From: a beta proteobacterium AAP51
GTDB lineage: Bacteria; Pseudomonadota; Gammaproteobacteria; Burkholderiales; Burkholderiaceae_C
Assembly: GCA_001295905.1 (NCBI GenBank)
Contig: LJHT01000023.1
Span: 1 to 40,348, forward strand
DNA length: 40,348 nt
Direction: 5' to 3'
This document shows, piece after piece, positions 8,750 to 17,801 of the stretch (the first letter of the stretch is position 1; each line of letters begins with the position of its first letter). Both the position numbers and the translations under genes were made by a program. Below the pieces are notes generated by a model. The model saw only the letters and a program-made list of their open reading frames with translations. It made no database searches and was not told the DNA's origin.

Positions 8750-10336
8750 TCAGCCCGCTTCCACGCGGTTGCGGCCCAGCGCCTTGGCGCGGTACAGCGC
8801 CACGTCGGCGCGGGTTGCCAGTGCCGCCTCGTCGTAGGGTGGCGCGCCCGCAAAGCCGGCGCTGAGCGTCACCGCCAGGCCGGGGGCAACCGCCGCCCAG
8901 TCGTGGCCGGCCACGCGCTGGCGGATGCGCTCGCAGATTTCCCGCGCCCGGGCCTCGTCGGCATCGGGCAGCACGGCCAGGAACTCCTCGCCGCCGATGC
9001 GCGCGACGAGATCGGCCTGGCGCACGCACTCGCGCAGCAGCTGCGCAATGGCCAGCAGAACGCGGTCGCCCACCAGGTGGCCGTGCTGGTCGTTGATCTG
9101 CTTGAAGTGGTCGAGGTCGAGAATGGCCAGCGTCATCGGCCTGCCCGCGGCCGCGGTGCTGCCCAGCAGCGCAGGCAGGTGGTGATCGACGGCGCGCCGG
9201 TTGCCCAGGCCGGTGAGCGGGTCGCGGCGGGTGTCGTCCTCCAGGCTTTGCGCACGCGCGCGCTGGCGTTCCACTTCGCGGCGGGACTGCTCGGCTTCGA
9301 CACGGGTGATGAACTGCTCTGATTGCGCGCGCAGCTGCTGCACGATGCGCTCGCGCAGCAGTTCGGAGTGTTTCTCCAGGTGCTGCAGCGCCGCGGTGGT
9401 GTCGCCCAGGGCCTTGAAGGCCTGGTACAGGGCGTGCTGCGCGCGCAGTTCCGTCATCGGCATGAGCGGCTGGCCCCCGGCTTCGGCCCACAGGGCCCGC
9501 AACACGTCGCGGGCCCGTTCGGCAGTGGCGTGACGCAGCGCCCACTCGGCCAGCGAGCAATGCATGCGCTGCGCCTGCGGCCCGAACCCCAGGCGCAGCG
9601 CTTCGGCCAGCGCGCGGTCCAGCAAGGCGCGGGACCGGTCGCGTTCGCCGAGGTGGACCAGAACTTCGCCGAGATTGCCTTCGGAAATGATGCGCCAGTA
9701 AGGGTCGCCATCCGCGGTGTTGAAGCCCACCATCTCCTCGGCCAGCGGCAGCGCCCGCTCCAGCGCCGCCAGCGAGGCCGCCGTGACCTCGTTGCCGCGC
9801 TGCAGGTAATAGCTGCCGATGAGCACGGCACACAGGTTGTTCAACGCACCGAACAGTTCCCGCGGCACCGCGCCTTCGCGGGCGATGGCCAAGGCCTCGC
9901 GCAACAGCCGTTCGGCCTGCCAGGGGTCGCCCATGCGTTCGAAGCAGATGCCCAGGGTGTTGAGCGCCTGCGAACGCGGGCCGGGAAGCCCGGTGGCTTC
10001 GGCAAGCGCGTGCACCTCGTAGGCGGCCGCCAGGGCCAGGTCGAAACGGCCGCTCTCTGCGCCGGCGAAGGCGACGATGCGCTGCAGCTCGCGGAAGTCG
10101 TCGCTGCTGTGCGCACGGAGCATCGGCGAGAGGCCTTCCGCCAGCGCCAGCACGCCGGGGTAGTCACCACGGCGGAAGGTGAACAGGGCTTGCAGCCAGC
10201 CCGCCCGCGCCTGGGTGGCGGGCTCGGTGGCCTGCGCGGCCGCCTGGGTTGCCGCCGCCAGGCCAGCATCGAGCTCGCCGCGGTCAAGGCATGCCAGGGC
10301 TTCGGCCAGGGCTTGCTGTGCGTCTTCGTGCTTCAT
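8750..10336 (-). CDS. TPR-containing diguanylate cyclase (GGDEF)
   Basis: A 528-residue protein. The first ~360 residues are helical, Ala- and Leu-rich tetratricopeptide-like repeats; a coiled-coil-like stretch rich in Glu, Gln and Arg follows; the last ~165 residues are a GGDEF domain that makes cyclic di-GMP from GTP. The catalytic motif is GGEEF at 448-452, an accepted active variant. RQAD at 439-442 fits an RxxD inhibitory site at the correct 5-residue spacing, so product feedback is likely. DPLTGLGNRRA opens the domain. There is no signal peptide or membrane segment, so the sensor is cytoplasmic, with TPR as the likely protein-binding input. Confidence 0.92.
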   Translation of the reverse strand: MKHEDAQQALAEALACLDRGELDAGLAAATQAAAQATEPATQARAGWLQALFTFRRGDYPGVLALAEGLSPMLRAHSSDDFRELQRIVAFAGAESGRFDLALAAAYEVHALAEATGLPGPRSQALNTLGICFERMGDPWQAERLLREALAIAREGAVPRELFGALNNLCAVLIGSYYLQRGNEVTAASLAALERALPLAEEMVGFNTADGDPYWRIISEGNLGEVLVHLGERDRSRALLDRALAEALRLGFGPQAQRMHCSLAEWALRHATAERARDVLRALWAEAGGQPLMPMTELRAQHALYQAFKALGDTTAALQHLEKHSELLRERIVQQLRAQSEQFITRVEAEQSRREVERQRARAQSLEDDTRRDPLTGLGNRRAVDHHLPALLGSTAAAGRPMTLAILDLDHFKQINDQHGHLVGDRVLLAIAQLLRECVRQADLVARIGGEEFLAVLPDADEARAREICERIRQRVAGHDWAAVAPGLAVTLSAGFAGAPPYDEAALATRADVALYRAKALGRNRVEAG

Positions 10337-10586
10337 CGTGGTGCGGTCAGCATAGCTGGAAGTCGCCTGGAAGCCCCGCTTGAGTCGCGCCTTCCACGGG
10401 CTCGGTTGGGCTCGATACGTCCATCTGCTCGGTGTGCGCGCCAGGCGCAGGAGCCCCAGCGGGCTCCCGATGGCGCAAGGCTTGAAACGCGCCGGCATGC
10501 GTGTTGCAATGCGGCGCCCGGAACCGGGGCTGCCGGTTCGCAAGGTGATGCGCCACCTGTCGCGGCGCAGACCAGGAGTCATCGCC

Positions 10587-11441
10587 ATGCCCGGAAAGTC
10601 GCCGCGCATCCGCAAGACCGTCGACCGGTTCTCGCCCTATAAGCAGCCACTGCGCACCGTCAGCGACGACGAGGTGCTGGACTTCCTGGACGAAGTGGCC
10701 GCCGTCTCGCCCACACACGACGACTGGAAAGGCGGCGACGGTGTGGCCGTCGGTCGCATGGCGCTGGTGGCCAACGATGACCAGCGCCGCGAGGTCAACG
10801 GCATCGGTGACACCCACGGCTGCCACAGTTGTCTGACCCGCGTCGAGAGCGACCCCAACCAACCGTGGATCGGCGACCACTGCCCGCCCACCAGCCTGAG
10901 CGACGCCGCGCGCAAGGCGCTGGGCGTGGCCGAGGAACGCTACGACGGCAGCGTGCAGCTGCGCCCGCAGTGCGATAGCTGCTCAGTGACGCAGGCCTCG
11001 CTGGTGGTGCGGGTCAACAGCGAGGTCTCGCAGGGACTGAAGCCGAACCTGAATGCATTTGGCGAAGTGCTGGTGGGCAAGAAGGCGGGCCGCCACACAC
11101 GCGGAGTGAACGCCACCAGCGCCAAGGTGTCGCCGGCGCAGGGCGACGCGATCCAGAAGCTGGGGCAAACCTACGGTTGCCACAGCTGCAAGGCGAAGTT
11201 CCCGAAGGACTACTACCACGCTGACCACAACCCTCCTGTCTGCTACACCTACAGCCACGTCATCGCCATCCTGGAGTACGCCAAGCAGAACATCGAAGGT
11301 TGCGAGGACATCGTCATCACGCAGAACTTCAAGCTCAAGCCCCAGTGCCCGCGCTGCTCGCACGAACAGGGCGGGCGCATGGCGGGGCTCAATGCGTCGG
11401 CCGAAGACCTGGCGCGGCGGCTGCGCCTGCCTGTGTACTGA
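10587..11441 (+). CDS. Protein with a duplicated Cys/His (HNH-like?) module
   Basis: A 284-residue protein made of two related modules. Module 1 has GCHSC (78-82), GDHCPP (96-101) and QCDSC (128-132); module 2 has GCHSC (197-201), ADHNPP (212-217) and QCPRCS (253-258). The CxxC...DH...CxxC spacing resembles zinc-bound treble-clef/HNH-type folds found at the C-terminus of some polymorphic toxins, usually as one copy. A nuclease role is therefore possible but unproven. The ATG at 10587 has an AGGAG site nearby (ACCAGGAGTC); an in-frame longer start exists but lacks one. It has no signal peptide. A frameshifted small gene follows 20 bp downstream, which could be a partner. Confidence 0.75.
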   Translation: MPGKSPRIRKTVDRFSPYKQPLRTVSDDEVLDFLDEVAAVSPTHDDWKGGDGVAVGRMALVANDDQRREVNGIGDTHGCHSCLTRVESDPNQPWIGDHCPPTSLSDAARKALGVAEERYDGSVQLRPQCDSCSVTQASLVVRVNSEVSQGLKPNLNAFGEVLVGKKAGRHTRGVNATSAKVSPAQGDAIQKLGQTYGCHSCKAKFPKDYYHADHNPPVCYTYSHVIAILEYAKQNIEGCEDIVITQNFKLKPQCPRCSHEQGGRMAGLNASAEDLARRLRLPVY

Positions 11442-11461
11442 CCTTCGGCCAGTCTGCACCG

Positions 11462-11748
11462 ATGCTCGGTCTGGGCAGGCTGTTCCGCACAAAGGAACCA
11501 GCCGTCGCTGACGTCGCTCTGGCCCTGATGTCGCACCTCCGTGCCCTCAGGCCCGCGTCGATCTTTGACTTCGATGCCGCCCTTGGGGCGATCCGAGTGC
11601 GAGATGGTGGCATGTTCATAGCCCTTGAACGGCCCTCGGTATCGCTGCGCAGCGGACGCCTGGGCTGCCTATCGGCACTCGTTGGGCCTCGTTGTCGCGA
11701 AAAGAGCCGGCTACATAGGAGACCGTGCGGCCAGTCCCACCCACTGAT
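11462..11748 (+). pseudogene. Frameshifted small gene after the Cys/His protein
   Basis: From the ATG at 11462 the frame reads a plausible protein (MLGLGRLFRTKEPAVADVAL ... FDFDAALGAIRVRDGGMFIALE) until about 11635, then becomes low-quality. In another frame the following stretch reads CAADAWAAYRHSLGLVVAKR and continues to a TGA at 11746-11748. A one-base frameshift near 11633-11645 would join both parts into about 95 residues. I do not recognise the family. The position, 20 bp after the 284-residue protein, would fit a small partner or immunity gene, but there is no direct evidence. A sequencing error is possible. Confidence 0.45.
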
Positions 11749-12036
11749 GGCTGTCCAGTCTCACTACTTCTGCGCGAGTCTCAATGACTATTGCGCCCAA
11801 CGACAACCGTTGGGCGCAGAGCTTCATGATGCAGAGCTCTCGATCCCTGCCTGTGTAGACCTGCCGCTCGCGCAACAGGCCGTTCAGTACCGGTGCAATG
11901 GTTGCTGAGACTGCGCGTCAGTCGCGCAAGAGTTTCCGCCCCAAAGATCTCGAACGTCTTCAAGACAAAGCGGGCAGGGCGGCCGCATCAAGTCCGTGCC
12001 CTCGCAAGGCGTCGATGGACGCCACCTCCAGCGCAG
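11749..12036. other. Intergenic stretch without a recognisable gene
   Basis: About 290 bp (part of a 595-bp gap after the Cys/His protein when the frameshifted gene is set aside) with lower GC than its neighbours. It holds the perfect hairpin at 11792-11818. Short open frames here have poor codon use and no recognisable product. Confidence 0.5.
11792..11818. repeat. Perfect 11-bp inverted repeat
   Basis: TGCGCCCAACG and CGTTGGGCGCA pair perfectly around an ACAAC loop. It lies 44 bp after the frameshifted gene's stop. No T tract follows, so it may be a terminator-like structure, a mobile-element end or a protein-binding site. Confidence 0.7.
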
Positions 12037-13284
12037 TCAGGCTTCACCGTAGCTCATTCTTTGCCTGATCTGCTCTGCCGCGAAGGCGAAAGGCAGAGCG
12101 AGCGCGGCGGCGAACGTTGCAGCGCCTGAGCGCGCGGCCAGAGCGATGCATAGCGCCGGGAGGCCAAGCACCTGAACGCCAGCGGCGGTGACGCTCAAAC
12201 GGCGGGCCGAAGGTCTGTGAGTGAAGTTGTCACCCAGCAGGCAGTGCAGGAGTTTGGCGCTCAGCAAGGCTGCCGGCCCTTCGCTGTAAACCACCGCTCG
12301 GCGGGCGCTGCGCAGCAGGTGCCAGGCGTCGGCGAAGCTCGAAGGATTCAAGGCCGGTGACGCTGGCGCTGCGGCGTGCAACGCTCGAAGCTCTTGCCGC
12401 ACCGGCAGGTCACGCGGAAGCCGGATGCCCCAGACCAGGCCCACCTTGCGAAGCACCAGCAGCGCCCACCAGCCCGGGTCCCATTCGCCAGCGCAAAGAC
12501 CCAGGCGCGCCGAGCCGGGAAAAGCATGGTGGTTGTTGTGCCAGCTCTCGCCCATGGTCAGCAGTGAGGTCATCGGGATGTTGCGGCCCTGCACTGCAGC
12601 ACCCTCCACCACATGGTGCATGCCGCCATGGTTGTGCGCGAAATAGCCGATCAGCCAGTGGCCGAACACACCGGCCGTGACGCGAGCACAAACGCCCCAG
12701 AACACGAAGCCCCAGCCCCCAAGGGCGAACAGCAGCAGCGCGGGTGGTAGTTGCTGCAGCATCCAGGTGCGCTCAAGAAGCCGGTAGAAGCGGTCCCCGG
12801 CGATGCGCGGCTCGATGTGGATGGCGGGCTCGCGCTCCAGCCGGAGCTCGCAATGCAGTTGCCAGAAGGCGTCGCGCCAGAAGCCGCCGCCATGGCGCAG
12901 GTAGGGATGGCAGTCGGGCAGCCGCTGGGCGTAATCGCGCAGCTCATGCTGGCGCAGAAGCCCGATAGGCCCCGCCAGCCCGACTTGCACGCCGGCGTAC
13001 ACGAGGGCGTACTCCAGCCACTTGGGCGCCTGGAAGCTGTCATGGATGAGCTTGCGGTGGCTGCCCAGGGAATGGCCGAAAAGCAATACGAAAGCGGTGC
13101 TGGCCAGGAAGATGCCGAACGCCCCCCAGGTGAAGGTGGCCAAGCCGCCGATGGCAGCGCCCAGCGCCATGCCGGTGAACCAGATGGACTTCGAAGGCGA
13201 CCAAGTGACGCGGCCCTGAAGCACGTCAGAAGGGGCAACGACACGTACGCGGTGGGCATCCAGTGCGGCGGGGCGGCTGGGCAT
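12037..13284 (-). CDS. Fatty acid desaturase (acyl-CoA desaturase type)
   Basis: A 415-residue multi-pass membrane desaturase that would introduce a double bond in a fatty-acyl chain. His box 1 is HSLGSH (71-76) and box 3 is HNNHH (249-253); AHNHGGMHH (216-224) adds further His. Box 2, normally HRxHH, is degenerate here: RQHELRDYAQ (111-120), then CHPYLRHG. I recall this as typical of a proteobacterial subfamily, so it is not necessarily inactive. The region after about residue 300 is an extra C-terminal domain with hydrophobic stretches. It begins 26 bp after the VWA gene on the same strand, so read-through from the MoxR operon is possible. Confidence 0.87.
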   Translation of the reverse strand: MPSRPAALDAHRVRVVAPSDVLQGRVTWSPSKSIWFTGMALGAAIGGLATFTWGAFGIFLASTAFVLLFGHSLGSHRKLIHDSFQAPKWLEYALVYAGVQVGLAGPIGLLRQHELRDYAQRLPDCHPYLRHGGGFWRDAFWQLHCELRLEREPAIHIEPRIAGDRFYRLLERTWMLQQLPPALLLFALGGWGFVFWGVCARVTAGVFGHWLIGYFAHNHGGMHHVVEGAAVQGRNIPMTSLLTMGESWHNNHHAFPGSARLGLCAGEWDPGWWALLVLRKVGLVWGIRLPRDLPVRQELRALHAAAPASPALNPSSFADAWHLLRSARRAVVYSEGPAALLSAKLLHCLLGDNFTHRPSARRLSVTAAGVQVLGLPALCIALAARSGAATFAAALALPFAFAAEQIRQRMSYGEA

Positions 13285-13310
13285 GGCTTCAGTCCTTCAA
13301 GGAAACATGC

Positions 13311-14480
13311 CTAGCCGCGTGTGGTGACCAGCCCGCGCCCGGCGGCCCAGGCGGTGATGTCTTCACGCCGGATGGCGGCCGCCATCAGGGCCGGAAACGC
13401 ATCAGGGGTGCAGGCGAAGCTGGGCACGCCCAATGCGGCCAGCTGCGACGCCAGTTGCCGGTCGTAGGCAGGCGCGCCTTCGTCGGAGAGCGCCAGCAGG
13501 GTGATGAACTGCACCCCGCTGGCCACCAATTCGGCGGCACGCCGCAACAGCTGCGGCGCCACGCCGCCTTCGTACAGATCGGAGATCAGCACCAGGATGG
13601 TGTTGCGTGGCTCGCGCACCAGGCTCTGGCAGTAGCCCACGGCGCCGTTGATGTCGGTGCCGCCACCCAGCTGCACGCCGAACAGCAGCTCCACCGGGTC
13701 GTCGAGCTGGTCCGAGAGATCGACCACGGCCGTGTCGAAGACGACCATCTTCGTGCTCACCGCCGGCAGGCTGGCCATCACCGCGCCACAGATGCTGGCG
13801 TAGACGACCGACTGCGCCATCGAGCCGCTCTGGTCGATGCACAGGATGAGCTCGCGCTGCGGCCGCCGCGCCTTGCGCCCGTAGCCGTGCAGCACCTCGG
13901 GCACCACGGTGCGGTGCTCGGGCTGCCAGTGGCGCAGGTTGGCGCGGATGGTGCGATGCCAGTCGATCTCGGCATGGCGCGGGCGGCGGTTGCGCTGGCT
14001 GCGGTCGAGCGCGCCGGTCACGGCGCTGCGCAGCGGCTCTTCCAGCCGCTTCATCAGCTCGTCCACCACACGGCGCACCACGGCGCGCGCCGTGTCCCGG
14101 GTCTTGGCCGGAATCACGCCGGCCAGTGCCACGAGCTGCGCCACCAGGTGCACATCGGGCTGCGCGGCTTCCAGCATCTCGGGCTGCAGCAGCATCTCGC
14201 GCAGCTTCAGCCGCTCCAGCGCGTCGCGCTGCATCACCTGCACCACCGGCGACGGGAAGTAGCGGCGGATGTCCCCCAGCCAGCGCGCCACGCCGGGTCG
14301 CGACGCACCTCGGCCACCCTTTCGATCTTCCCCAAGCCCGTTGCCAGAGGACTCGTACAGCGCCGCCAGCGCCTGGTCGATCTCGGCCTCGGCGCCCAGC
14401 GGCGCGCCGCAGGCGGCTTCGGCTTCGCTGCCCAGCACCAGGCGCCAGCGGCGCAGCCGCGTGCTGTCGTCGTTGCTCAT
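13311..14480 (-). CDS. VWA domain protein of the MoxR/DUF5682 operon
   Basis: A 389-residue protein. The C-terminal half is a von Willebrand A domain with an intact metal site: D216-Q-S218-G-S220 (CIDQSGSM), the threonine in GGGTDINGAV and the aspartate in LISDLYEGG. The N-terminal ~200 residues are helical and of unknown fold. In MoxR/VWA pairs the VWA protein commonly acts as adaptor that presents substrate to the AAA+ ring, often for metal insertion or complex assembly. The ATG overlaps the stop of the DUF5682 gene by 4 bp and has GGGAG seven bases upstream. Confidence 0.9.
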   Translation of the reverse strand: MSNDDSTRLRRWRLVLGSEAEAACGAPLGAEAEIDQALAALYESSGNGLGEDRKGGRGASRPGVARWLGDIRRYFPSPVVQVMQRDALERLKLREMLLQPEMLEAAQPDVHLVAQLVALAGVIPAKTRDTARAVVRRVVDELMKRLEEPLRSAVTGALDRSQRNRRPRHAEIDWHRTIRANLRHWQPEHRTVVPEVLHGYGRKARRPQRELILCIDQSGSMAQSVVYASICGAVMASLPAVSTKMVVFDTAVVDLSDQLDDPVELLFGVQLGGGTDINGAVGYCQSLVREPRNTILVLISDLYEGGVAPQLLRRAAELVASGVQFITLLALSDEGAPAYDRQLASQLAALGVPSFACTPDAFPALMAAAIRREDITAWAAGRGLVTTRG

Positions 14481-16660
14481 GCGGGCACTCCCAGCCAGCG
14501 CCGCAACCAGGGCAGCGGCAGCGCGGCCTTGTCGGCCGGCCAGTCCACCGGCGCAGCGGCCGCGGGCGCGGCGCTGGCGCCTTGCCGTGCGCGTGTGGCC
14601 AGGTCGCGCCGCTCGCCCGGGCCGAAGGCCGAGAAGCTGCGCCGAACCAGGGGCAGCACGCGCACGAAATGCTCCTCGCTCAGCGCGGCCAGCCAGTCGT
14701 CGAGCAGCCGCCACACGGTGGTGTCGTGCAGCAGCACCACCGCGTTGCCGTTCAGGAAGCCCTCGAGCCACGCTGCCGCCGCTGCGGGTTCGCTGCCGGT
14801 CGAGAGGTGCAGCGAGACCGCCGTAGCCGCGTCATCGGCGCTGCGTTCGCCGTCGTCCAGCAGCAGGCGCAGCACCAGGCCCTTCAGCAGCGGGTGGGCG
14901 CTGGCGCTGTCGGCCAGCAGCTGCAGCGCCTGGCGCCAGGCTGCCAGCGGCTCGGGGGCGTCGCGCAGGCGCAGCGCGGCGTGGGCGGCCAGCAGGTGCT
15001 CGCGCAGCGCGCCGGCCGCGTCGTCGTCCAGCTGCTGCACCGCCAGCACCAGGCCGAGCGATGCGCGCAGCACCAGGCCGTCCATCACCTGCGCCACGAG
15101 CGCCGCGTCTGTCTGGCGCACGTTGCCGTAGCGGAAGACGTTGGCCAGGGCGGGCAGGGCGGCCAACAGTTGAGGCACATCGCCGCTGGTGGCGGCCCGG
15201 TCCTGCAGCGCTTGCGTGGCGGCCTGCACGGCCAGCGGCAGCGCGGCCAGCAGCGCATCGTCCACGCAGCGCGAAAGATCGGCCAGCGACCCCAGCGTGG
15301 GGCAGCGCTCCAGCACGGCCGCGGTGGCGGCTTGCTCCACGGTCTGGCCCCAGCGGCTGGCCTCGATGAGCTTGAGCGCGAACTCGGGCTGCCACTGCAG
15401 CTGCCAGACCTCGTGGAAGCTGCCGCGGGCGCTCTTGCCCAGCTTGGCCAGCGTGCCCCAGGGAATGCCCAGCAGCGCCAGGCGGTGCAGCAGCTGGCTC
15501 CGGGCCAGGTCGTTGGGCTGGCGCAGGTCCAGGTCCAGCGTCTTCTGCAGCGACTCGGGCTTCAGGCGCAGGCTCTTCTGCTGCGATTCCAGGTCGCGCT
15601 GCAGTGGTACGGTGGGCACGTCGGGGGGCACCTCGCCCAGCCGGTCGCCCACCACCAACGCATCGCGCACGAAGGCCAGCACGGTGTCGTCGCCCATCGT
15701 CAGCACGGCGCGCGTGGCCTCGGTCAGTTCGTCCAGGCCGGGGGAGGGGCGGCCGCGCAGCGCAGAGAGGCCTTCGGCTAGCCGCGTGGCCTCGATCAGG
15801 TGCCCCGACGAGCAGTCGAGGTCACGCTCGCGCATCAGCGTGGCCACACGCGCCAGCCAGCCGGCGGCGCGCGGGCGCTCGTGCGTGGCCCACAGGTGGT
15901 CGTACCAGCCCGGCGAGCGCACGCCGGCGCCGTAGCCGCTGGCCCGCGTGAGGTGGCGGTAGGTCCAGGGCACCCAGGTCGCGGCCACCTTGGCCTTGGG
16001 CAAGCCCTTCAGCAGCGCCGCGTCGGCCTTGGCGGTGATGCCGTCGTCGCGCAGCGCCGGCACATGCCAGGCGCCGCACACCACGGCGATGCGTTCGAAG
16101 CCTTCGCGCCGGGCCGCTCGCAGGCACTGGCGCATGTGGGCCTCGCGGCGTGCGTCGCGAGGCGGCGTCTCGCCGCTGCGCAGGGCAGCCATGGCTTCGC
16201 CGATGGCGTCGAAGAGCCAGGCCGCGTCGCTGCGCTCTTCCACCTGCTGGTTCCACCAGGCCTCGCCGTCCTCGAAGCCGGCGGCTTCGGCCAGCGCGCC
16301 GAGCGGGTCATCACGTGGCGTGTCGTCTGCGGCGTCCTCGGGGCCCAGGGCCAGCGCATGGGCCTGCGGCAAGTCGATGAAGCGTGCGGGCACGCCGTGC
16401 TCCGCAGTCCAGGCCAGCGCCTGCCACTCGGGCGAGAAACGGGCAAAGGGGTGGTAGACGGCACGCTGCGGCGCGTCCACCACGTGGCTGAGGATGGCCA
16501 CCGGCGGCACCAGCGCGGGCAGGTGCGGCAGCAGCGCGTCGGCCTCGGGCGGGCCTTCCACCAGCACGATGCGGGGCGCCCAGGCGTCGAAAGCGGCGCG
16601 CAGGCTGCGCGCACAGCCCGGGCCATGGTGGCGGATGCCGAAGTACCGCGTTTCGCTCAC
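14477..16660 (-). CDS. DUF5682 family protein
   Basis: A 727-residue protein starting with RYFGIRHHGPG and LVEGPPEAD (34-41), the hallmark I know for DUF5682, a family that occurs almost only next to MoxR and VWA genes. The enzymatic activity is not known. The start is a GTG with GGAG eight bases upstream. The start is 61 bp after the MoxR stop, the only non-overlapping junction inside the operon, so a separate translation start, but probably the same transcript. Confidence 0.87.
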   Translation of the reverse strand: MSETRYFGIRHHGPGCARSLRAAFDAWAPRIVLVEGPPEADALLPHLPALVPPVAILSHVVDAPQRAVYHPFARFSPEWQALAWTAEHGVPARFIDLPQAHALALGPEDAADDTPRDDPLGALAEAAGFEDGEAWWNQQVEERSDAAWLFDAIGEAMAALRSGETPPRDARREAHMRQCLRAARREGFERIAVVCGAWHVPALRDDGITAKADAALLKGLPKAKVAATWVPWTYRHLTRASGYGAGVRSPGWYDHLWATHERPRAAGWLARVATLMRERDLDCSSGHLIEATRLAEGLSALRGRPSPGLDELTEATRAVLTMGDDTVLAFVRDALVVGDRLGEVPPDVPTVPLQRDLESQQKSLRLKPESLQKTLDLDLRQPNDLARSQLLHRLALLGIPWGTLAKLGKSARGSFHEVWQLQWQPEFALKLIEASRWGQTVEQAATAAVLERCPTLGSLADLSRCVDDALLAALPLAVQAATQALQDRAATSGDVPQLLAALPALANVFRYGNVRQTDAALVAQVMDGLVLRASLGLVLAVQQLDDDAAGALREHLLAAHAALRLRDAPEPLAAWRQALQLLADSASAHPLLKGLVLRLLLDDGERSADDAATAVSLHLSTGSEPAAAAAWLEGFLNGNAVVLLHDTTVWRLLDDWLAALSEEHFVRVLPLVRRSFSAFGPGERRDLATRARQGASAAPAAAAPVDWPADKAALPLPWLRRWLGVPA

Positions 16661-16721
16661 AAGGCAAGCTCCGCGCTGTACGCGCTCTGGTGTGAGCGCC
16701 TGGGAGCGGCCCTGCGCGCTC

Positions 16722-17801
16722 TCACAGGGCTTCCCGGCAGGCGCGGTACAGGTCCTTCCAGTCGCTGCGTTCCTTGACCACGGTCTCCAGGTACTCGTTC
16801 CACACCACGCTGTCCTGCACCGGGTCTTTCACCACCGCGCCCACCAGGCCGGAAGCCACGTCGCGCGGGCGCATCACGCCGTCGCCGAAGTGGCCCGCCA
16901 GTGCCAGGCCGCTGTTGATGACGGAGATGGCCTCTGCAGTGCTCAGCGTGGACGTGGGCGACTTCAGCTGCGTCTTGCCGTCTTCGGTGCGGCCGTTGCG
17001 CAGCTCGCGGAAGATCTGGACGATGCGCCGCACCTCCTTCAGCGCCGGCGGCTCGGCCGGCAGCTGCAGCGCACGGCTCATCTCGGCCACGCGGCGGGTG
17101 ACGATGGCCACCTCGTCGTCCTCGCTCGCGGGCACGGGCAGCACCACGGTGTTGAAGCGGCGCTTCAATGCGGCCGAGAGCTCGTTGACGCCCTTGTCGC
17201 GGTTGTTGGCGGTGGCGATGACGGAGAAGCCGCGCACCGCCTGCACTTCGCCGCCCAGCTCCGGGATGGGCAAGGTCTTCTCGGACAGCACCGTGATCAG
17301 TGAGTCCTGCACGTCGGCCGGGATGCGGGTGAGTTCTTCCACGCGCGCCAGCTTGCCGCGCTTCATGGCCTGCATCAGCGGGCTGGGCACGAGCGCGGCC
17401 TCCGAGGGGCCGTGCGCCAGCAGCTGCGCGTAGTTCCAACCGTAACGCAGCTGCTCTTCGCTGGTGCCGGCGGTGCCCTGGATCAGCAGCGTGCTGTCGC
17501 CGCTGATGGCCGCGGCCAGGTGCTCGCTCACCCAGCTCTTGGCGGTGCCGGGCACGCCGTACAACAGCAGCGCGCGGTCCGTCGCCAGCGTGGCCACAGC
17601 CACTTCCATCAGCCGTTCGCTGCCGATGTACTTGGCACTGACCTCGAAGCCGTTGTCCAGCCGGCCCCCCATCAGGTAGCGCAGCACGGCCCAGGGCGAC
17701 AGCGCCCAGTTCTCGGGGCGGGCGTGTGTGTCGTGCCGGGCCAGTTCGGCCAGCTCTTCGGCGAACTGCTGTTCGGCGTGCTGGCGCATCACGTTGCTCA
17801 T
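16722..17801 (-). CDS. MoxR-type AAA+ ATPase
   Basis: A 359-residue AAA+ protein. Walker A is GVPGTAKSW at 82-90. The Walker B position reads LARVEELTRIP, with Glu-Glu in place of the usual Asp-Glu; I believe this is normal for the subfamily. Sensor 1 is IATANNRDKG, and the segment LSAALKRRFNTVVLPVPA carries the arginine finger. MoxR ATPases remodel or activate partner complexes together with VWA proteins, and the VWA gene is two genes downstream. GAGGA precedes the ATG. The stop of DUF5691 overlaps its start by 4 bp. Confidence 0.92.
   Translation of the reverse strand: MSNVMRQHAEQQFAEELAELARHDTHARPENWALSPWAVLRYLMGGRLDNGFEVSAKYIGSERLMEVAVATLATDRALLLYGVPGTAKSWVSEHLAAAISGDSTLLIQGTAGTSEEQLRYGWNYAQLLAHGPSEAALVPSPLMQAMKRGKLARVEELTRIPADVQDSLITVLSEKTLPIPELGGEVQAVRGFSVIATANNRDKGVNELSAALKRRFNTVVLPVPASEDDEVAIVTRRVAEMSRALQLPAEPPALKEVRRIVQIFRELRNGRTEDGKTQLKSPTSTLSTAEAISVINSGLALAGHFGDGVMRPRDVASGLVGAVVKDPVQDSVVWNEYLETVVKERSDWKDLYRACREAL

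Noticed and set aside
11898..12068. Short plus-strand frame starting MVAETARQSRKSFRPKDLER
   Set aside because: It lacks a ribosome site, its third-base GC is too low for this genome, and it overlaps the desaturase end.
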